From Notamacropus eugenii (lineage: Eukaryota; Chordata; Mammalia; Diprotodontia; Macropodidae), in contig NC_092878.1 in NCBI RefSeq assembly GCF_028372415.1, positions 28,254,903 through 28,318,902 on the forward strand: 64,000 bases of DNA, in the 5' to 3' direction. Position 1 is the first letter of the stretch. Each line of letters begins with the position of its first letter. Positions 32,640 through 44,119 of this stretch are shown here, in pieces. Below the pieces are notes generated by a model, which had not been told where the DNA came from, made no database searches, and saw only the letters and a list, made by a program, of their open reading frames with translations. Made by a program: the position numbers and the translations under genes.

Positions 32640-33990
32640 AATCTACAAAGGTACCACCATTTCCTTTCTTTTCACTCTCTTGTTAACTCTCTAAAGTCTG
32701 ACTTCTGACCTTATCATTCAACTGAAACTGCTTTCTGAAAAGTTATTAACAATCTCTTAATTGCCAAACGTAATGACTTCTTCTCAGTTCTCATCCTTTT
32801 TGACTTCTCTGCAGTTTTGTGACACTGTTGGATCACCCTTTCCTCCTTGATTCTCCCTTCTCTTAATGTATTTAGGACCCTCCTCTCCTGGCCCTCCTAC
32901 CTATCAGACTGCTCCTCAGTCTCCTTTGGTAGATCCAGGTCACGTCTACTAACCATGAGTATCATACAGGGCTCTGTCCTAGGTCCTCTTCTCTGCTCCC
33001 TCTATGATGGCAATCTCATCAACTCCAATGGATTTATCACTTCTTTACTAATGATTTTCATATCGACTTATCCAGCCTTAACCTCTGGGCTGACCCTGGA
33101 GGCTTAGCTTTTCTTATTGGATATTTTGAACTAGATATCTTGTAGACATTTAAAACTAAACTCATTATCTTTCCTTCAAACCCTGCTCCCCAACTTCCAC
33201 ATTATTGTCGAGGACACCACCAGCCTCCAGGTAACCCAGTCTCCTGCTCTAAGCTGTCACTCTTGACTCATCACTCTTTCTTTCACCACTTATCATTGCC
33301 AAGACCTGCTAATTTTACCTCCATAGAGTCTCTCGTGTACTCCCTTTCCTTCCTCTTACATACCTACCATCTTGATACAAGTCCTCCTCACCTCACGCCT
33401 GTACTACTGTAAAAGATTGTTGGCTGGTCTATCTGCCTCAAGTCGTTCCACCTTCCATTCTGCTTTCAATGTGGTGGCCTGACCTTGTCACACTCTGCCC
33501 ACTCTCCCCAACTCAATAAACCCCAGGGGCTCCCAATCACCTCAAGGATCAAATAAAAAATCCTGTTTAGCATTCAAAGCTCTTCATAAGGTGGCTCTCC
33601 TTCCTACCTCTCCAGTTTTCTTACACCTTATACCCAACTCCACCAACCCTGTGTACTCTGCCATCTACTGACACTGGCCTCCTTGTTCATCCTTAAATAA
33701 GACACTACAGACATTTTCACTGGCTGTCCCCCATAACTCCCTCCTCTTCTCCACCAACTGACTTCTCTGGTTTCCTTCTTTTCCCCTTCCCTCTTAAATT
33801 TAGTGCCTTTATTCTGCTGATTATACTTCCTATTTATTCTATACATTGCTTGTTTGTACATATTTGCTCGCTTGTTGAATCCCCCATCATATTGTGAGCT
33901 TCTGGAGAAGAAACTCTCTTTTCCTTTCCTTTGAGTCCCCAGCACTTAGCCACAGTGCCCGGCATGTAGTAGGCTCTTATTAAATATTTA
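32640..33990 (+). mobile_element. L2/CR1-clade LINE, 3' half
   Basis: A 1.35-kb sense copy covering the reverse-transcriptase thumb-side region to the 3' end. Landmarks: CTTATCATTCAACTGAAACT, ATACAGGGCTCTGTCCTAGG, ATGGATTTATCACTTC, TGTACTACTGTAAAAG, GGGGCTCCCAATCACCTCAA, TTGTGAGCTTCTGGAG, and the tail CATGTAGTAGGCTCTTATTA. All frames are broken. Confidence 0.8.
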
Positions 33991-35154
33991 CTTACCATCT
34001 CTTCATTAAAGTAGGACAACACTTCATTGGCCTACTTCAAACCACTACAGTAGGTCCTTGAAATAAACACAATTGTATATTTTTAAAGTATCCTATAATT
34101 CATAAATGTCATTAACTCAGTGTACCTTCCAAATTAACCCAAATTAGCGAGGGTTGGCCATAATGAGTTCTAAAGTTACTCAAAATGACTTCTGGATTAT
34201 GTTTGTCATGATTCCCTCCATTGGCATGGGAAAAAAATAGAAAGTTGACCAACAAGAAAATAAAAAGTCAACATCCAGTTCCAAATCTAATATAATCAAT
34301 CCCTTATCAGGTCAATGTACAATTTATACACAGTCTGAATGAGACAGGAGTTTCCAACTCTATTCCTTCCCATGAAAGAGAGGATTAGCATACCTTGCCA
34401 TCTGCCCTGCCCCAATGACCTTCAGACTCTCAGCAATGTCATTTGACCTAGTGACACTGTCTAAGGAACCCTTGGCCTTGCTATCTGTCCTGTAGCTGAA
34501 CTTAAGTGTTGTCTCTCTCAGTTAAAACATGATTCCCCCAGAGAACAGACCACCTTGATTTTTCTATTTGTACTGCCATCCCTTAACATAGTGTTGGCAC
34601 ACAGCAAGTACTTACTAAATGCTTTGTCATTCATTCATTCATTCAATATGAATATGAAATACCACTGTTTTATGGTGAATGCTAGGGAAAGATGAGGGAC
34701 ACAATGAAACCAGTTCATCTTAGGACCATCGTTACCATGGTGTAAGTACTTTGATTCTTGAGTGACACAGGTGCTGCCCATCAGCAAATTCTTGTGTCAT
34801 GTGGGAGAGGAACTCTGCTCCCAGGCCCAGTGGGTGTAATGCCCCATCAAACTTTAAAGAGATAAGGGAATATGTGTTGCACAAACAGCTTTGCCCCATG
34901 GTCACTTACTCATCCACAGCCTCCAAAGCTCATCCTCACCAGGCTGACTATATTACCGGACACAATGATCTGCAAACCATTTTCTATAATGAGAGTGTAA
35001 TTCATTATCTCTGACTTTCCAGCTTCCTTATGTTTTAATTTAGCACAGCTTGCCAAATTGTCTGAATGTTTTCTCTGAATGACAATGGGAAGGTAAAAAA
35101 AAACAAAACAAGCCTTTCAGAAAGTATTTACACCTTGGTATATTTTTAATATAA
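33991..35154. other. Unclassified intron DNA with an L2 tail at 34530-34648
   Basis: The L2-like tail reads ACAGCAAGTACTTACTAAAT followed by ATTC units (34628-34648, + strand). The rest is unassigned. The 71-codon open frame at 34799-35014 has no recognised domain. Confidence 0.45.
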
Positions 35155-35290
35155 TTTTATTTTTTTAACGTTTCAATTTATTAGTTTAAACATTCTTTTC
35201 TTTTAAAATTTTGAATTCCAAATTCTCCTCCCCCCCCCATCCTCACTGAGAAGGCAAGCAGTGTGCCATCAAGCATACGTGTGAAACCAT
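35155..35290 (-). mobile_element. L1/HAL1 3' end, antisense
   Basis: AAAATTTTGAATTCCAAATT, CTCCTCCCCCCCCCATCC, ACTGAGAAGGCAAGCAGTG: the reverse of the purine-rich L1 end seen elsewhere. Confidence 0.7.
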
Positions 35291-35399
35291 GCAAGGCACT
35301 AATAAAATTCCAAATCTAATAACAACAGTGGGAAATCCACATTCTTGGTAACTGAATTTCCATTGACTCAAGACACTTCATTAAATGTTTAAGGTTTTG

Positions 35400-35570
35400 T
35401 CTTTATGGAAATGAAAGAGACTTGGAGAGGTCATCTAGTTCATCCCTCTCTGCTTTGGGGCACAGCAATACTGGAGCCTCCCCAAATTTATGAGCATCTC
35501 CTCTTATTCTGAAAGACGCTGAGAAAGGAGACGTAGCATTTCAGGCCTTCTGCCAGCTCTAAGTCTGCTC
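35400..35570 (-). repeat. Possible CR1/L3-type fragment, antisense
   Basis: GAGAGGTCATCTAGTTCATC resembles the antisense start of CR1-like 3' regions. Weak. Confidence 0.3.
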
Positions 35571-35579
35571 CCCATTAGA

Positions 35580-35695
35580 ATGTGAGCTCCTCCAGGGTAA
35601 AGACTGTCTTTTTTCTTTCTTTGTATCCCCAGCTCTTAGTACCATGCCTGGACTGTGGTGGGCACATGCTTGTTAACTGACTGACTGACTACTTC
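35580..35695 (+). repeat. L2 LINE 3' end
   Basis: TGTGAGCTCCTCCAGGGTAA, AGACTGTCTTTTTTCTTTC, TATCCCCAGCTCTTAGTACC and GTTAACTGACTGACTGACT. Confidence 0.8.
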
Positions 35696-35744
35696 CCTTT
35701 TCCTAAGTTTTTTATGCACATGTCTTCCTGCTCTGCTTACTCTC

Positions 35745-35875
35745 AAAGCAGAGAAGGGGGAGCAGGTGAGAAGGACAGAAGGAGAGAAAAGTGAGGGCAG
35801 AGAATAACAAGGGGCAGGAAAAGATTATGAAGGAAAAAGGAGGGAGAAGGATAATAGGTATGGGGAGGAGGGAGT
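35745..35875 (+). repeat. Purine-rich tract
   Basis: About 130 bases of mostly A and G (GAAGGACAGAAGGAGAGAAA), less pure than the tract at 789-1113. Confidence 0.75.
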
Positions 35876-36006
35876 GGCATGTCAGAGTTTCCACAATTAG
35901 CTCCTTCCTTTTCCCCCAAGATCTGCTGTCCACTTTTTCTTCATCAGTAATAATAAAATAAGGAGCTTAAGGACTTGGACTGGACCTGTGATTTTAAGTC
36001 AGTTCA

Positions 36007-36103
36007 TCAATAAGCATTTATTAAATATTTACTGTGTACCAGACACTGTGCTAAACTCTGGGCAAAAGACAGTCCCTGACCTCAAGGAGCTCACAATCTA
36101 AAT
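36007..36103 (-). repeat. L2 LINE 3' end, antisense
   Basis: CAATAAGCATTTATTAAATA, AGACACTGTGCTAAACTCTG, CAGTCCCTGACCTCAAGGAG. Confidence 0.75.
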
Positions 36104-36104
36104 C

Positions 36105-36520
36105 ATTGATATAGGGAACTCCCAGGTGAAGAAACTCCTACCAAATGCAGTTACTCCAAGATCTATAGACCTAGAGCTGCAGTACTTAACCTGGGGTCCA
36201 TGGATCCCCAGGGAGATTGTGGGCAGATTTCAAGATCTGGATGGGGAAAATATTATATTTTTTATTTTCACTAACCTCAAAATGAAATTTAGCATTTCCT
36301 TCAATTTTTTGAAAGATTATTCTGAGGAGTCCAGAGGCATCACCAGACTGACAAAGAGTAACACAGAAAAGGATAAGAACCGTTGTCTTCAAGAGTTGCC
36401 CATAGTAATGAGAGGTTAGGCAAGGTGCCCAGGGTCACAGAGCTCATATATGCCAGCAGCAGGACTTGAACGAAGGTTAAGGACACTTCTCTGTCCACTA
36501 TGTCACACTGACTCTCATAG
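36105..36520 (-). repeat. tRNA-derived SINE, antisense, split by a hAT-like element
   Basis: Left part 36105-36179 (AGGGAACTCCCAGGTGAAGA, TACCAAATGCAG), right part 36386-36520 (AAGAGTTGCCC, AGGTGCCCAGGGTCACAGAG, GCAGGACTTGAACGAAG). Same family as 47330-47585. Confidence 0.6.
36180..36385. mobile_element. hAT-like non-autonomous element, nested in a SINE
   Basis: CAGTACTTAACCTGGGGTCC at one end and AAAAGGATAAGAACCGTTG at the other. Interior ATTTTTTATTTTCACTAACC and CAATTTTTTGAAAGATTATT matches a common mammalian/marsupial hAT MITE remembered as 'ggggtccatagacttcaccaga'. A right-end fragment of the same family is at 51838-51915. Confidence 0.65.
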
Positions 36521-36744
36521 TAATAACACATATATATTAAATTTTCAGATGATTCCATACATCTCCCCCAAAGAACATTGACCAGTGGCTAGTATTAAAA
36601 TTCCTTATTTTTTTTGTGTTCTGAAATTATTTTATATGTTAAACAAAAGTGTTTTAAAGGGGTATGTATTGGGGTGAGGAAGGAGAATAATGCTTGAAAG
36701 AAACCGGTAATGCATAAATCAACCCAGAGATCATTGAGATTTTA

Positions 36745-37500
36745 GAAACCTTGGGAGATGAATGAACACAACCTCCTACTCAGCTCCATTCTACAGCACC
36801 CTTCTGAGAACGGACAGCACCTGTAAGTGACTAAAGGCTCATTCCTTAGCAAGGCAGCACATTTCCATTTCTGGATGGTTCTGATTTGAAAGGTCTTTCT
36901 TACTAAGCATAAATATGCTTCCTGTTAACTTCCACCCACTGGAAGTTCTGTGACTATACAACCTAAATCTAATTTCTCTAGCTTGTAATAGTCAGTTCTT
37001 CACGTATTTAAGACCACTACCACATTCTTCCTTAGGCTCTCTCTTAGCCAGGTTAAACATCCCCAGTTGTTTGAAGTATTCGCAATATAAACTTTCAACT
37101 TTCTGGCAACCTTTTTCTCACCACACTTCAGTTCAACACTACTGTTCTTAAAATGTGGCAGTCATAATGGAATAGGATATTACAGATGTGGTCTGCCTGA
37201 TACAGAATACAATAGCGATATTAACTTCTGGCATACGGATGCTCTACTTCTAATAATTCTCTTATTAATGGGGCCTACATTAGAGTATTTAGTTTTGTTT
37301 GGTGGCGGGGGTAGGGTGCTTGGTAGATAGTTATGACTGTGGGCTCGTATTAAACTTGGAGTCAACTAAAAGCTCTTTTTTTTTCCACATGAATATCTGT
37401 TAGTTAATCCTGGCTACTCAAATCTGATATACATTGCTCTACTGACTAAATCTAACTCTAGTATTTTATGTAGTCGGTTGCAATTCAGAAGAAATGAATC
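36745..37500 (-). repeat. CR1/L3-type LINE 3' region, antisense
   Basis: Ordered landmarks of antisense CR1-like DNA: GGTCTTTCTTACTAAGC, TTAACTTCCACCCACTGGAA, CCAGGTTAAACATCCCCAGT, ACAGATGTGGTCTGCCTGAT, GGGGCCTACATTAG and AACTTGGAGTCAACTAAAAG. Borders approximate. Confidence 0.6.
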
Positions 37501-37549
37501 TTCTTCCTTAAGATAAACATAGCAAAACACATAATGAAATCTTCCTTAC

Positions 37550-37726
37550 CGGTTCAGGAATGCATTTCCAAAGCGACTAAGTTTTCGGAATGGCTTTTTG
37601 GGGTCCACAACTAACGCATTTCCAGGGGTGCTGCCCTCAGTTTCTCCATACATTACAGCAATAAAAGAATCTGTTGTGGGTTCTGGACCAATCCGCATAC
37701 CTGGAAAATCCTGCTCCAGCAAGTAC
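37550..37726 (-). CDS. EHD4: EHD4 coding exon 2
   Basis: A 177-bp exon read from 37726 to 37550, encoding residues 80-138. Its first G completes Arg79 and its last CG begins Arg138. The peptide starts YLLEQDFPGMRIGPEPTTDS and continues FIAVMYGETEGSTPGNALVV, DPKKPFRKLSRFGNAFLN. The TTD at residues 96-98 is the switch I (G2) region that coordinates nucleotide and magnesium. MYGETEGSTPG and RKLSRFGNAF mark EHD4; EHD1/EHD3 have MQGDMEG.IPG and RKLNAFGNAF, as remembered. The acceptor CTCTATTAG ends at 37727 and the donor CG/GTAAGG starts at 37549. Confidence 0.98.
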
Positions 37727-38048
37727 CTAATAGAGAAAAGGAAGTAGGAGAAAAAAAAAAAGATGAACTTGCGGCACAAAGCAGGAGGCCAAAAAGCTTC
37801 CTGGAATTAAGGATTCTGGTATGTAGAGCAAATTCATTTTGAGGGATGGGGCTTGAAGAGGATAAGTCTGCCACAGTTAGGTGAACTAAGCGTCCTCCTG
37901 GGGATAAGAGGAATGGGAAGAGAGAGAAAGGCAAAAGGATCCTTGTGGCAGAGTCGCTGGAGAACTAAGGAAGTACACACTGAATAGTGATGCTCTAGGA
38001 GGAAAATAGAACCTGTTCATCTCATCCTCGTTACAATTATGACCATTT
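37727..38048. other. EHD4 intron 1, next to exon 2
   Basis: Contains the acceptor tract of intron 1 (minus-strand CTTCCTTTTCTCTATTAG). No repeat recognised. Confidence 0.6.
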
Positions 38049-38206
38049 TTTGTTGTTTGTTGTGTCGTGTCCTGACTCCCTGTGACCCCATTTGGGGCTG
38101 TCTTGGCAGAGATACTGAAATGGTCTGCCATTTCCTTCTTCAACTCATTTTACAGATGAGGAAACTGAGGCAAACCAGGTTAAATGACTTGCCCAAGGTC
38201 TGACCA
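38049..38206 (-). repeat. MAR1/MON1 CORE-SINE 3' part, antisense
   Basis: TTGTTGTTTGTTGTGTCGTG, CCCTGTGACCCCATTTGGGG, CATTTTACAGATGAGGAAAC. Confidence 0.8.
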
Positions 38207-38654
38207 TTTTACAAAGATGAAAAGCCAGAAACAACCTTGCAAGAAAGGAAAATGTTTGCTATTTCACCATCTTCTAACAAAGAATCATCAGAGTTTAAAA
38301 TTTCTCTATTTGGCTTGTATCCAGTTTCTGGGTAGGAATGGTCAAACTATTGACAGACCTGTTTGCTTTTTTCTAGCATGGAGTGCCACATTAGTAGGTA
38401 CTTCTGTTGGCACATCAGGCTATAAACAGAAAGTGGAATTCATTCTGGGAGATGTATTGTTTTCTTGAAATTGACAATAAATTACGCCAGGGCTTCCAAT
38501 ATTTTTCTACTTACTGGCTCACTTACATGTTTCTTAATTTGTTGCAGTATCCCCGGAGCCAGTGGTAGCAGGAAAGGACATGTCCACAAAAATTAAGTAG
38601 GAAGGGACAAGGAAAGATTGAGACGAGGTGTCACAGACCACTATATCCAACAAT
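38207..38654. other. Unclassified intron DNA
   Basis: Nothing recognised. The 94-codon open frame at 38184-38468 shows no domain. Confidence 0.5.
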
Positions 38655-39110
38655 GATAATTAGTAACAGCAACATTAACAGCAACTCACATTTACATGAC
38701 ACTTTATAGTTCTGAGTCATATAATGGACAGAAAATATAATGACAGAAAAGAGTCAGAGACTTGCTTCAGACACAGTGGCTATGTGATCCCTGAACAAGT
38801 TACTTAACCTCTCACGTGCTAGTTGTTTAACCTTCTCAGACTAGAAACTGCATAGAAATTACCAATTGGGACTGGCAGAGTTCCCACATCTTTGGGTTCC
38901 CTTTGCCAATGTAATCACGGGTTCAGTTCCCATCTATATACAATTGACTGTGTACTTTCCTTATAACCATCCTGGGAGGTAGGTAGTCCAAGGATTAACA
39001 TTTCCATTTTGTAGATGAGAACACTGAAGCTCAGAGTTTAGCTCAGGATCATTCAAATTTTAAGTAATGAAGTTAGGACATCAATCCTCATTCCTCTCTT
39101 TGGTCTGCAG
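38655..39110. repeat. Cluster of old MIR/SINE fragments
   Basis: Antisense MIR start (38655-38720, ACATTTACATGACACTTTAT), a sense SINE fragment (38755-38820, ATGTGATCCCTGAACAAGTT) and an antisense MIR (38950-39110, CCATCCTGGGAGGTAGGTAG, CATTTTGTAGATGAGAACAC). Confidence 0.55.
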
Positions 39111-39324
39111 GTTTAATGAATGGTCTTTGCATTATACTAAACTGGTCAAAGAAAGTCTCATTCTAGGTTCCTACTGAGAACGGTGAAGGGATGTGCAGTA
39201 ACAGAATAAGAAGCAAAAATGGTCTCTACCAAGTGACCGTTGTGCCCTGATCACTGATTGGCTAACATGCTTAAGACCTACCCATTCTTGGGACAATTGT
39301 ACAGACTGTCATATACAGCTGATG

Positions 39325-39470
39325 TGTCGGTTTATTTTGCTGAACTAATTCTTTTTTCCTTTTTTAAAATCTTTTTTACAAGGGAGGTTTCACTAGGGAG
39401 GGGAGAGGAAATAAGAAGGGGTATATCTGGATATTAATAGGATATGAAAATAAAAAGCATTTTTGAAAAA
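39325..39470 (+). mobile_element. L1 LINE 3' end, old subfamily
   Basis: GTGTCGGTTTATTTTGCTGA, a T-rich stretch, CACTAGGGAGGGGAGAGGAA and ATGAAAATAAAAAGCATTT. This tail type differs from the younger L1 copies. Confidence 0.6.
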
Positions 39471-39522
39471 ATGTACCTATTCTAATGATCTTCCACTTGG
39501 GGTGATTCTTTTCCAAAGTACA

Positions 39523-39585
39523 GTGTATCCCAAAAGTCCTAGTGCTTTAGCAGCTTAAACTTGCACTAAGACTTTTGGGACACAC
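39523..39585. repeat. 63-nt hairpin, mariner-MITE-like
   Basis: Arms 39523-39545 (GTGTATCCCAAAAGTCCTAG then TGC) and 39563-39585 pair with two mismatches in 23 bp around a 17-base loop. The sequence resembles the short palindromic mariner-type elements ending in 'cagtgtgtcccaaaagtc'. No clean TA duplication on both sides. It lies in EHD4 intron 1. Confidence 0.85.
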
Positions 39586-39983
39586 CTTTTATATACAGAT
39601 ATGTATACCTATATTTATACACACACACAGAGGCAGGCTTCAGGGTGAGGAGGGAAAAAAACCCAGGAAGACTGATTTTTCTCTCTCTTCCTTTCTGACC
39701 CACCTTCTTCCTCCACAAATAAGAGCAGCTATGGTGGGGGGGACAAGAGGGGAGAAAAAACCTCTTGGAATGTATTGCCTGTGGGATAAAACTGAGATGA
39801 AATTCAAAACCCTAAAGAAGAACTACACATCATTCCTTCCTGCCTTCACAAAGCCCCAATTACAGTTCAATCTAAATGCTAAGAAACTCTCATTGTGTCT
39901 GGGCACATTGGGAAACGAATGTGGGAACGTGGCTCAGAAGACAGTGGGCCAGGATCACCAGTCTTAAGAAGTCATGTAGTACA

Positions 39984-40240
39984 GGCAGCCAGGTGGCGCC
40001 ATAGGGCACAGAACGCTAGTCCTGGAGTTAAGAACATACTTCTTCCTGAGTTCAAATCCAGTCTCAGACACTTTCTAGCTGTGTGACCCTGGACAAGTCA
40101 CTTCACCCTGTGGGCCTCAATTTCCTCATCTGTAACATGAGCTGGAAAAGGAAATGGCAAACTACTCCAGTATCTCTGCCAAGAAAACCCCAAATGGGGT
40201 CATGAAGAGTAGGACATGACTGAAACAACTGAACCACAAC
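39984..40240 (+). repeat. MAR1/MON1 CORE-SINE, full length
   Basis: GGCAGCCAGGTGGCGCCATA, GTTCAAATCCAGTCTCAGAC, AGCTGTGTGACCCTGGACAA, GGAAATGGCAAACTACTCCA, AACCCCAAATGGGGTCATGA. Confidence 0.88.
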
Positions 40241-40894
40241 GATGAGCTCTAGGCAGACTTAATGCTGGGTTGGCACCCAGAAAACTGCTGATTCTATTTA
40301 AAGATCTCTAAGGAAGGAAACGATGCAATTTCACTTAGTCACTCATTCTTGCATTAGACAATCATCTGAGGTAGAAGTGCTTTTGTATGTAACCTAAGAT
40401 GGACTTGACCCACCGCCATGGAGGAAGCTGGATGGACATCAGTGTACTGTTTAGGGTGGAGAGGGGACTTTTGTTCAGACTGAGCTATATGACTTCTGAA
40501 GGCCATTCAAAAGCTGAGATTCTATGCATTTCTAGCTGGGATAACCAGGCATAAAGAGTCCTCTTAAGCCAGACTCTTGTATGCTGGGATCTCTACTGTA
40601 TCATCAGATGATCTTCTGAAACTCTAATCTAAATCACAGTCCAAATAAACTGGACTGGTGGAATAACTGGGCTGGTGGGGGGGGGGGGGGAGTATCAGTC
40701 TATAACAGTGGAAAACATGAATTATAGATTTTTAAAAAATGAAATATTATGACTTTTGAGTACACAAAGAAATAGGAACAGCTAAGATTTTTTATAAATC
40801 CTCCCAGAACTGCTTTAATGAATAGATGCATTGTTTCTAAGTAATGCACAGATTGTATGCATGGAAATGAGTGCCACCAAAGTGAAAATGGCAT
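40241..40894. other. Unclassified intron DNA with a G14 run
   Basis: G homopolymer at 40677-40690. Nothing else recognised. Confidence 0.55.
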
Positions 40895-41790
40895 GAACTG
40901 TACAAAAATCTCCAGAGGCTCCCAACCTGCCTCTGGGATAAAATGCAACCTCCTCAGGATCCTCTACCCCAAGGTCTCTACCATCTGCCTCCAACCTACC
41001 TTTCTATCCTGATTCCAATTTAATTCAATTCCACACAACACTTATTAAGTACCTCCTATGTGTCAAGCACTGGTGTTACGCCCTTTGGGTTACAAAGACA
41101 AAAAAACCCAAACACTCGGGTCTTCATGCACTCTGCCCACTGACCAGACTAAAATATTAGCTCGTCCTTGACCTGAGCCTGTTCCTTTTTGCCCCCATGG
41201 ATTTGTGCAGGCTCTCCCCTGTGCCTTGTTCACTTCTACCTACTAAAATTCTTTCTTCAAGGACTAGCTCAGGTACCATCTCCTCCAAGAAGTCTCTACT
41301 CCTCAGGTGAAGGTAATCTCTCCCCCCATCAAAATTTCCTAAAGCACATTCTCTGAATCTCTCCTTAGCTCTTATGACAGTCTACCAGGTACCAAGCATA
41401 AATGTGTACCTGCCACACCCACCCTATTAGACTGTATAGGGTTGGCAGTTATACCATTTTTCATGAGAGTACATAGCACAGTCCCTTCCACATTTGCTGT
41501 TGTTGAATCATTTTGTAGTTGTGTCTGACTCTTCGTGATGCCCCTGGGGGTTTTCTTGGCAAAGATACTGGAGTGGTTTGCCACTGCCTTCTCCTGCTCA
41601 TTTTACAGGCTGAGGAACTGAAGGAAACAGGGTTAAGTGACTTGCCCAGGGTCACACTGCCAGTAAGTATCTGAGATCACATTTGAACTCAGGTCTTCCT
41701 GACTCCAGGCCTGGCACTCCATCCACTTTATTACTTAGCTGCCCCTCCTTTCCACATAGTGGGCATTTAATTAATGTATGCTGAACTGAA
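40895..41790 (+). mobile_element. L2 LINE 3' half, interrupted twice
   Basis: Sense L2 pieces: 40895-41024 (GAGGCTCCCAACCTGCCTCT), 41106-41493 (CAAGGACTAGCTCAGGTACC, CATAGCACAGTCCCTTCCAC) and 41746-41790 (TAGTGGGCATTTAATTAATG). An antisense L2-tail scrap (41025-41105, CACTTATTAAGTACCTCCTA) and an antisense MAR1 (41494-41745) interrupt it. Confidence 0.75.
41494..41745 (-). repeat. MAR1/MON1 CORE-SINE, antisense, with 12-bp duplication
   Basis: TTGCTGTTGTTGAATCATTT, CCCCTGGGGGTTTTCTTGGC, TACTGGAGTGGTTTGCCACT and CTGACTCCAGGCCTGGCACT. Flanks TCCCTTCCACAT (41482-41493) and TCCTTTCCACAT (41746-41757) differ at one base. It lies inside the L2 tail. Confidence 0.92.
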
Positions 41791-43229
41791 AAGAAATAAA
41801 AATATTGCCCCAGCAAGATGACTTTATAAAAGTCAATTAAGCCTATCTCCCAATGATGCTTTAATAGGGAGGAGGTAAGGAAACACTAATTTCACCTCTT
41901 TAATGAAAAGATCTACCAATCAGGATTGTCTTACCCTCATATTTGTAAATGTTTTACTCTGATCTAATAAAAACAGCTCAAAGTCAGAATTTACTCCAAC
42001 TGATTGATGCCTTGGGGTGCCAATAAACTTCTTTTATCTTAAGAAAGTTGATCAAGCTTTTCTTAAATGATTACAAAATGAAAGAAATGAATGCTGTGAT
42101 CTCTAAGGTCCCTTTTAAACTTAAAATCATTAGATAATTATTTTGCTTAAGTTATTAATTTGCTTAGTGAACTCCTGTTTTGTAATAGAAGGTGAAAAGG
42201 TAAACTTTATCACAGCCCTTGTCAAAATGATAATTTCCAGGATTCATTACAGTTGAGCATATGCAGTTTACTTCAAGAATCCATGGGTGACTTGACCATT
42301 AAAAAAAGGAAGAAGGTCCTGAGATGTTAATGTGACAAGGTAATCCTAATGAGGAAAAGTCACCATCACATACAGTCTCTGCGTAAGTCAGTTCTAAGTT
42401 TTTTCTTTATGAGAATGTGAGGATTCCTTGGGGCAGGAAGGGAAATGGGACATATCTGGGGAATGGGGAGGGGGGAAGGGAGGAGAAACAAAAAACAGAA
42501 AGCACAAAAAAAGCCTTTTTTTAAAAAAATCATTACAATACTGAAGTCTGAAATTGTAAACTATATCTTGCCATTCAAACAGGTTTGATCTGTACTAACT
42601 CCAAACTTTACAAGCAAGTTTCACTAGAAAAGTATTATTTTGCCTGACAAGAACCAAAATGCTGGAACCCTGGGCCAGGCTGTTATTTTTTGGGCAGAGG
42701 GGTCACGGTGTAGGATTTTGTTTTGCGGTGTTGTTTTTTTTAATAAATTTTGAAATGACCATCATGGCAAACTTTGACTGATACTATGAGCACTAGTAGA
42801 ATTGGTTTAATTAAGGATAGAGTAGAAAAATATAACATGAACAAACCAGAATTCCTATATCACCATGGGGGAGGGGCAGAAGAGGGGCACATTTGCCAGT
42901 CTAACAACTTGGTTTTTCATATAGTACTTGCTCAAGAAACCCAAGAACAGTCACAAAGAAATTCAATTTAAGGAACCAAAAAGTGTCTTGGCTTTGAAAA
43001 AGCCTTCCTGTTTGTGTGTTCAACTGCCTTCAAATAGCACTGGACCATGATCACAGGAGGTACACAGATGGCACCAACTCTAATGTTTGTATGTCATGGT
43101 CAGGGCTCCCAAATTTTATTAGGAGAGTTCTACTTTAGCACAGAGTGCCATCCTTCCACTTTTAATCTTTAGGTTGACAACAAATGTTCTAATTGGAGAA
43201 TCTAGTTAATATTTTCATGCAACTCTTCA
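41791..43229. other. Unclassified intron DNA
   Basis: A purine-rich patch (42433-42490) and T/A runs, otherwise unassigned. Confidence 0.5.
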
Positions 43230-44119
43230 TATAGTTTCAGTCACCAACTCTGCAGATGACTCCAGCCAGGATCCCTCTCCTGAATTTCGTTGTTATTTCC
43301 AGTGGCTCAGCAATCACTTTCCCCATTGTGTCTCAACTGAAATGGAACGTATCAAAATCAAACTTATAATCTTTCCCCCCAACTTCCTTATTTCTGTTAA
43401 TTAGTTCAGCAAAAAGTATATCATGTGCCTACTATATGCTGGGCACAGAGCAATACCGAGAAGAAACTATGCCCCTCCCTCTAGGGGCTCCCTCTCCTCT
43501 CTAAGTCACAAAAGCTTGAAAGCACAAGTTTTTGGGGTTTTTTTTTACTCTTCTCTCTTATTTGCTTTCTCTATCCAGTCATTAGGTTCCATTTCATCCT
43601 TTGTAATCACTTGATTCTCCTTTCTATCCCTATTGGTACCACGTTGATTCAGGCCTTGATTATCTCATGCCTGGATAACTATAACAATCTCCTAGCTGAC
43701 CTTCTCTTTGGTCTCTCTCCGCTCTAATCTATCCTGAATGTTGCTACCAGATTCATTTTCCTAAGGAACAGACTATATCATTCTCACCCCTCTACCAAAA
43801 AACCAACTAACCAACCCTTTCACAGGCCCTAAAATTCTTTAGCCTGGTATTCAAGGCTCCTCCCAAGGTGGCCCATGTTGATCCTCATGCCCTACGCTCC
43901 CATTATTCTCCCCACCCGCCTTCTGCTCTCCTCAAATTTGCTTTCTTCTCTCTCCCTACTCATCTAAGCACATCACATTTTCCATCCTTGCTACTCTCTG
44001 CATGAAATGTCCTCTCTCAATGGCCTGGCTACTGAAATTCTACCAGGAAGGCCCAATTCAAATACTACTTTCTTCATGAAGCCTTTCATGATTATTTCAG
44101 TTAAAAATGATCTCTCCCT
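43230..44119 (+). mobile_element. L2 LINE, interrupted
   Basis: Sense L2 43230-43390 (ACTCTGCAGATGACTCCAGC, ATCTTTCCCCCC) and about 43560-44119 (ATCTCATGCCTGGATAACTA, GTATTCAAGGCTCCTCCCAA, AAGGCCCAATTCAAATACTA, CATGAAGCCTTTCATG). An antisense L2 tail (43400-43490, GTGCCTACTATATGCTGGGC) lies between them. Confidence 0.75.
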
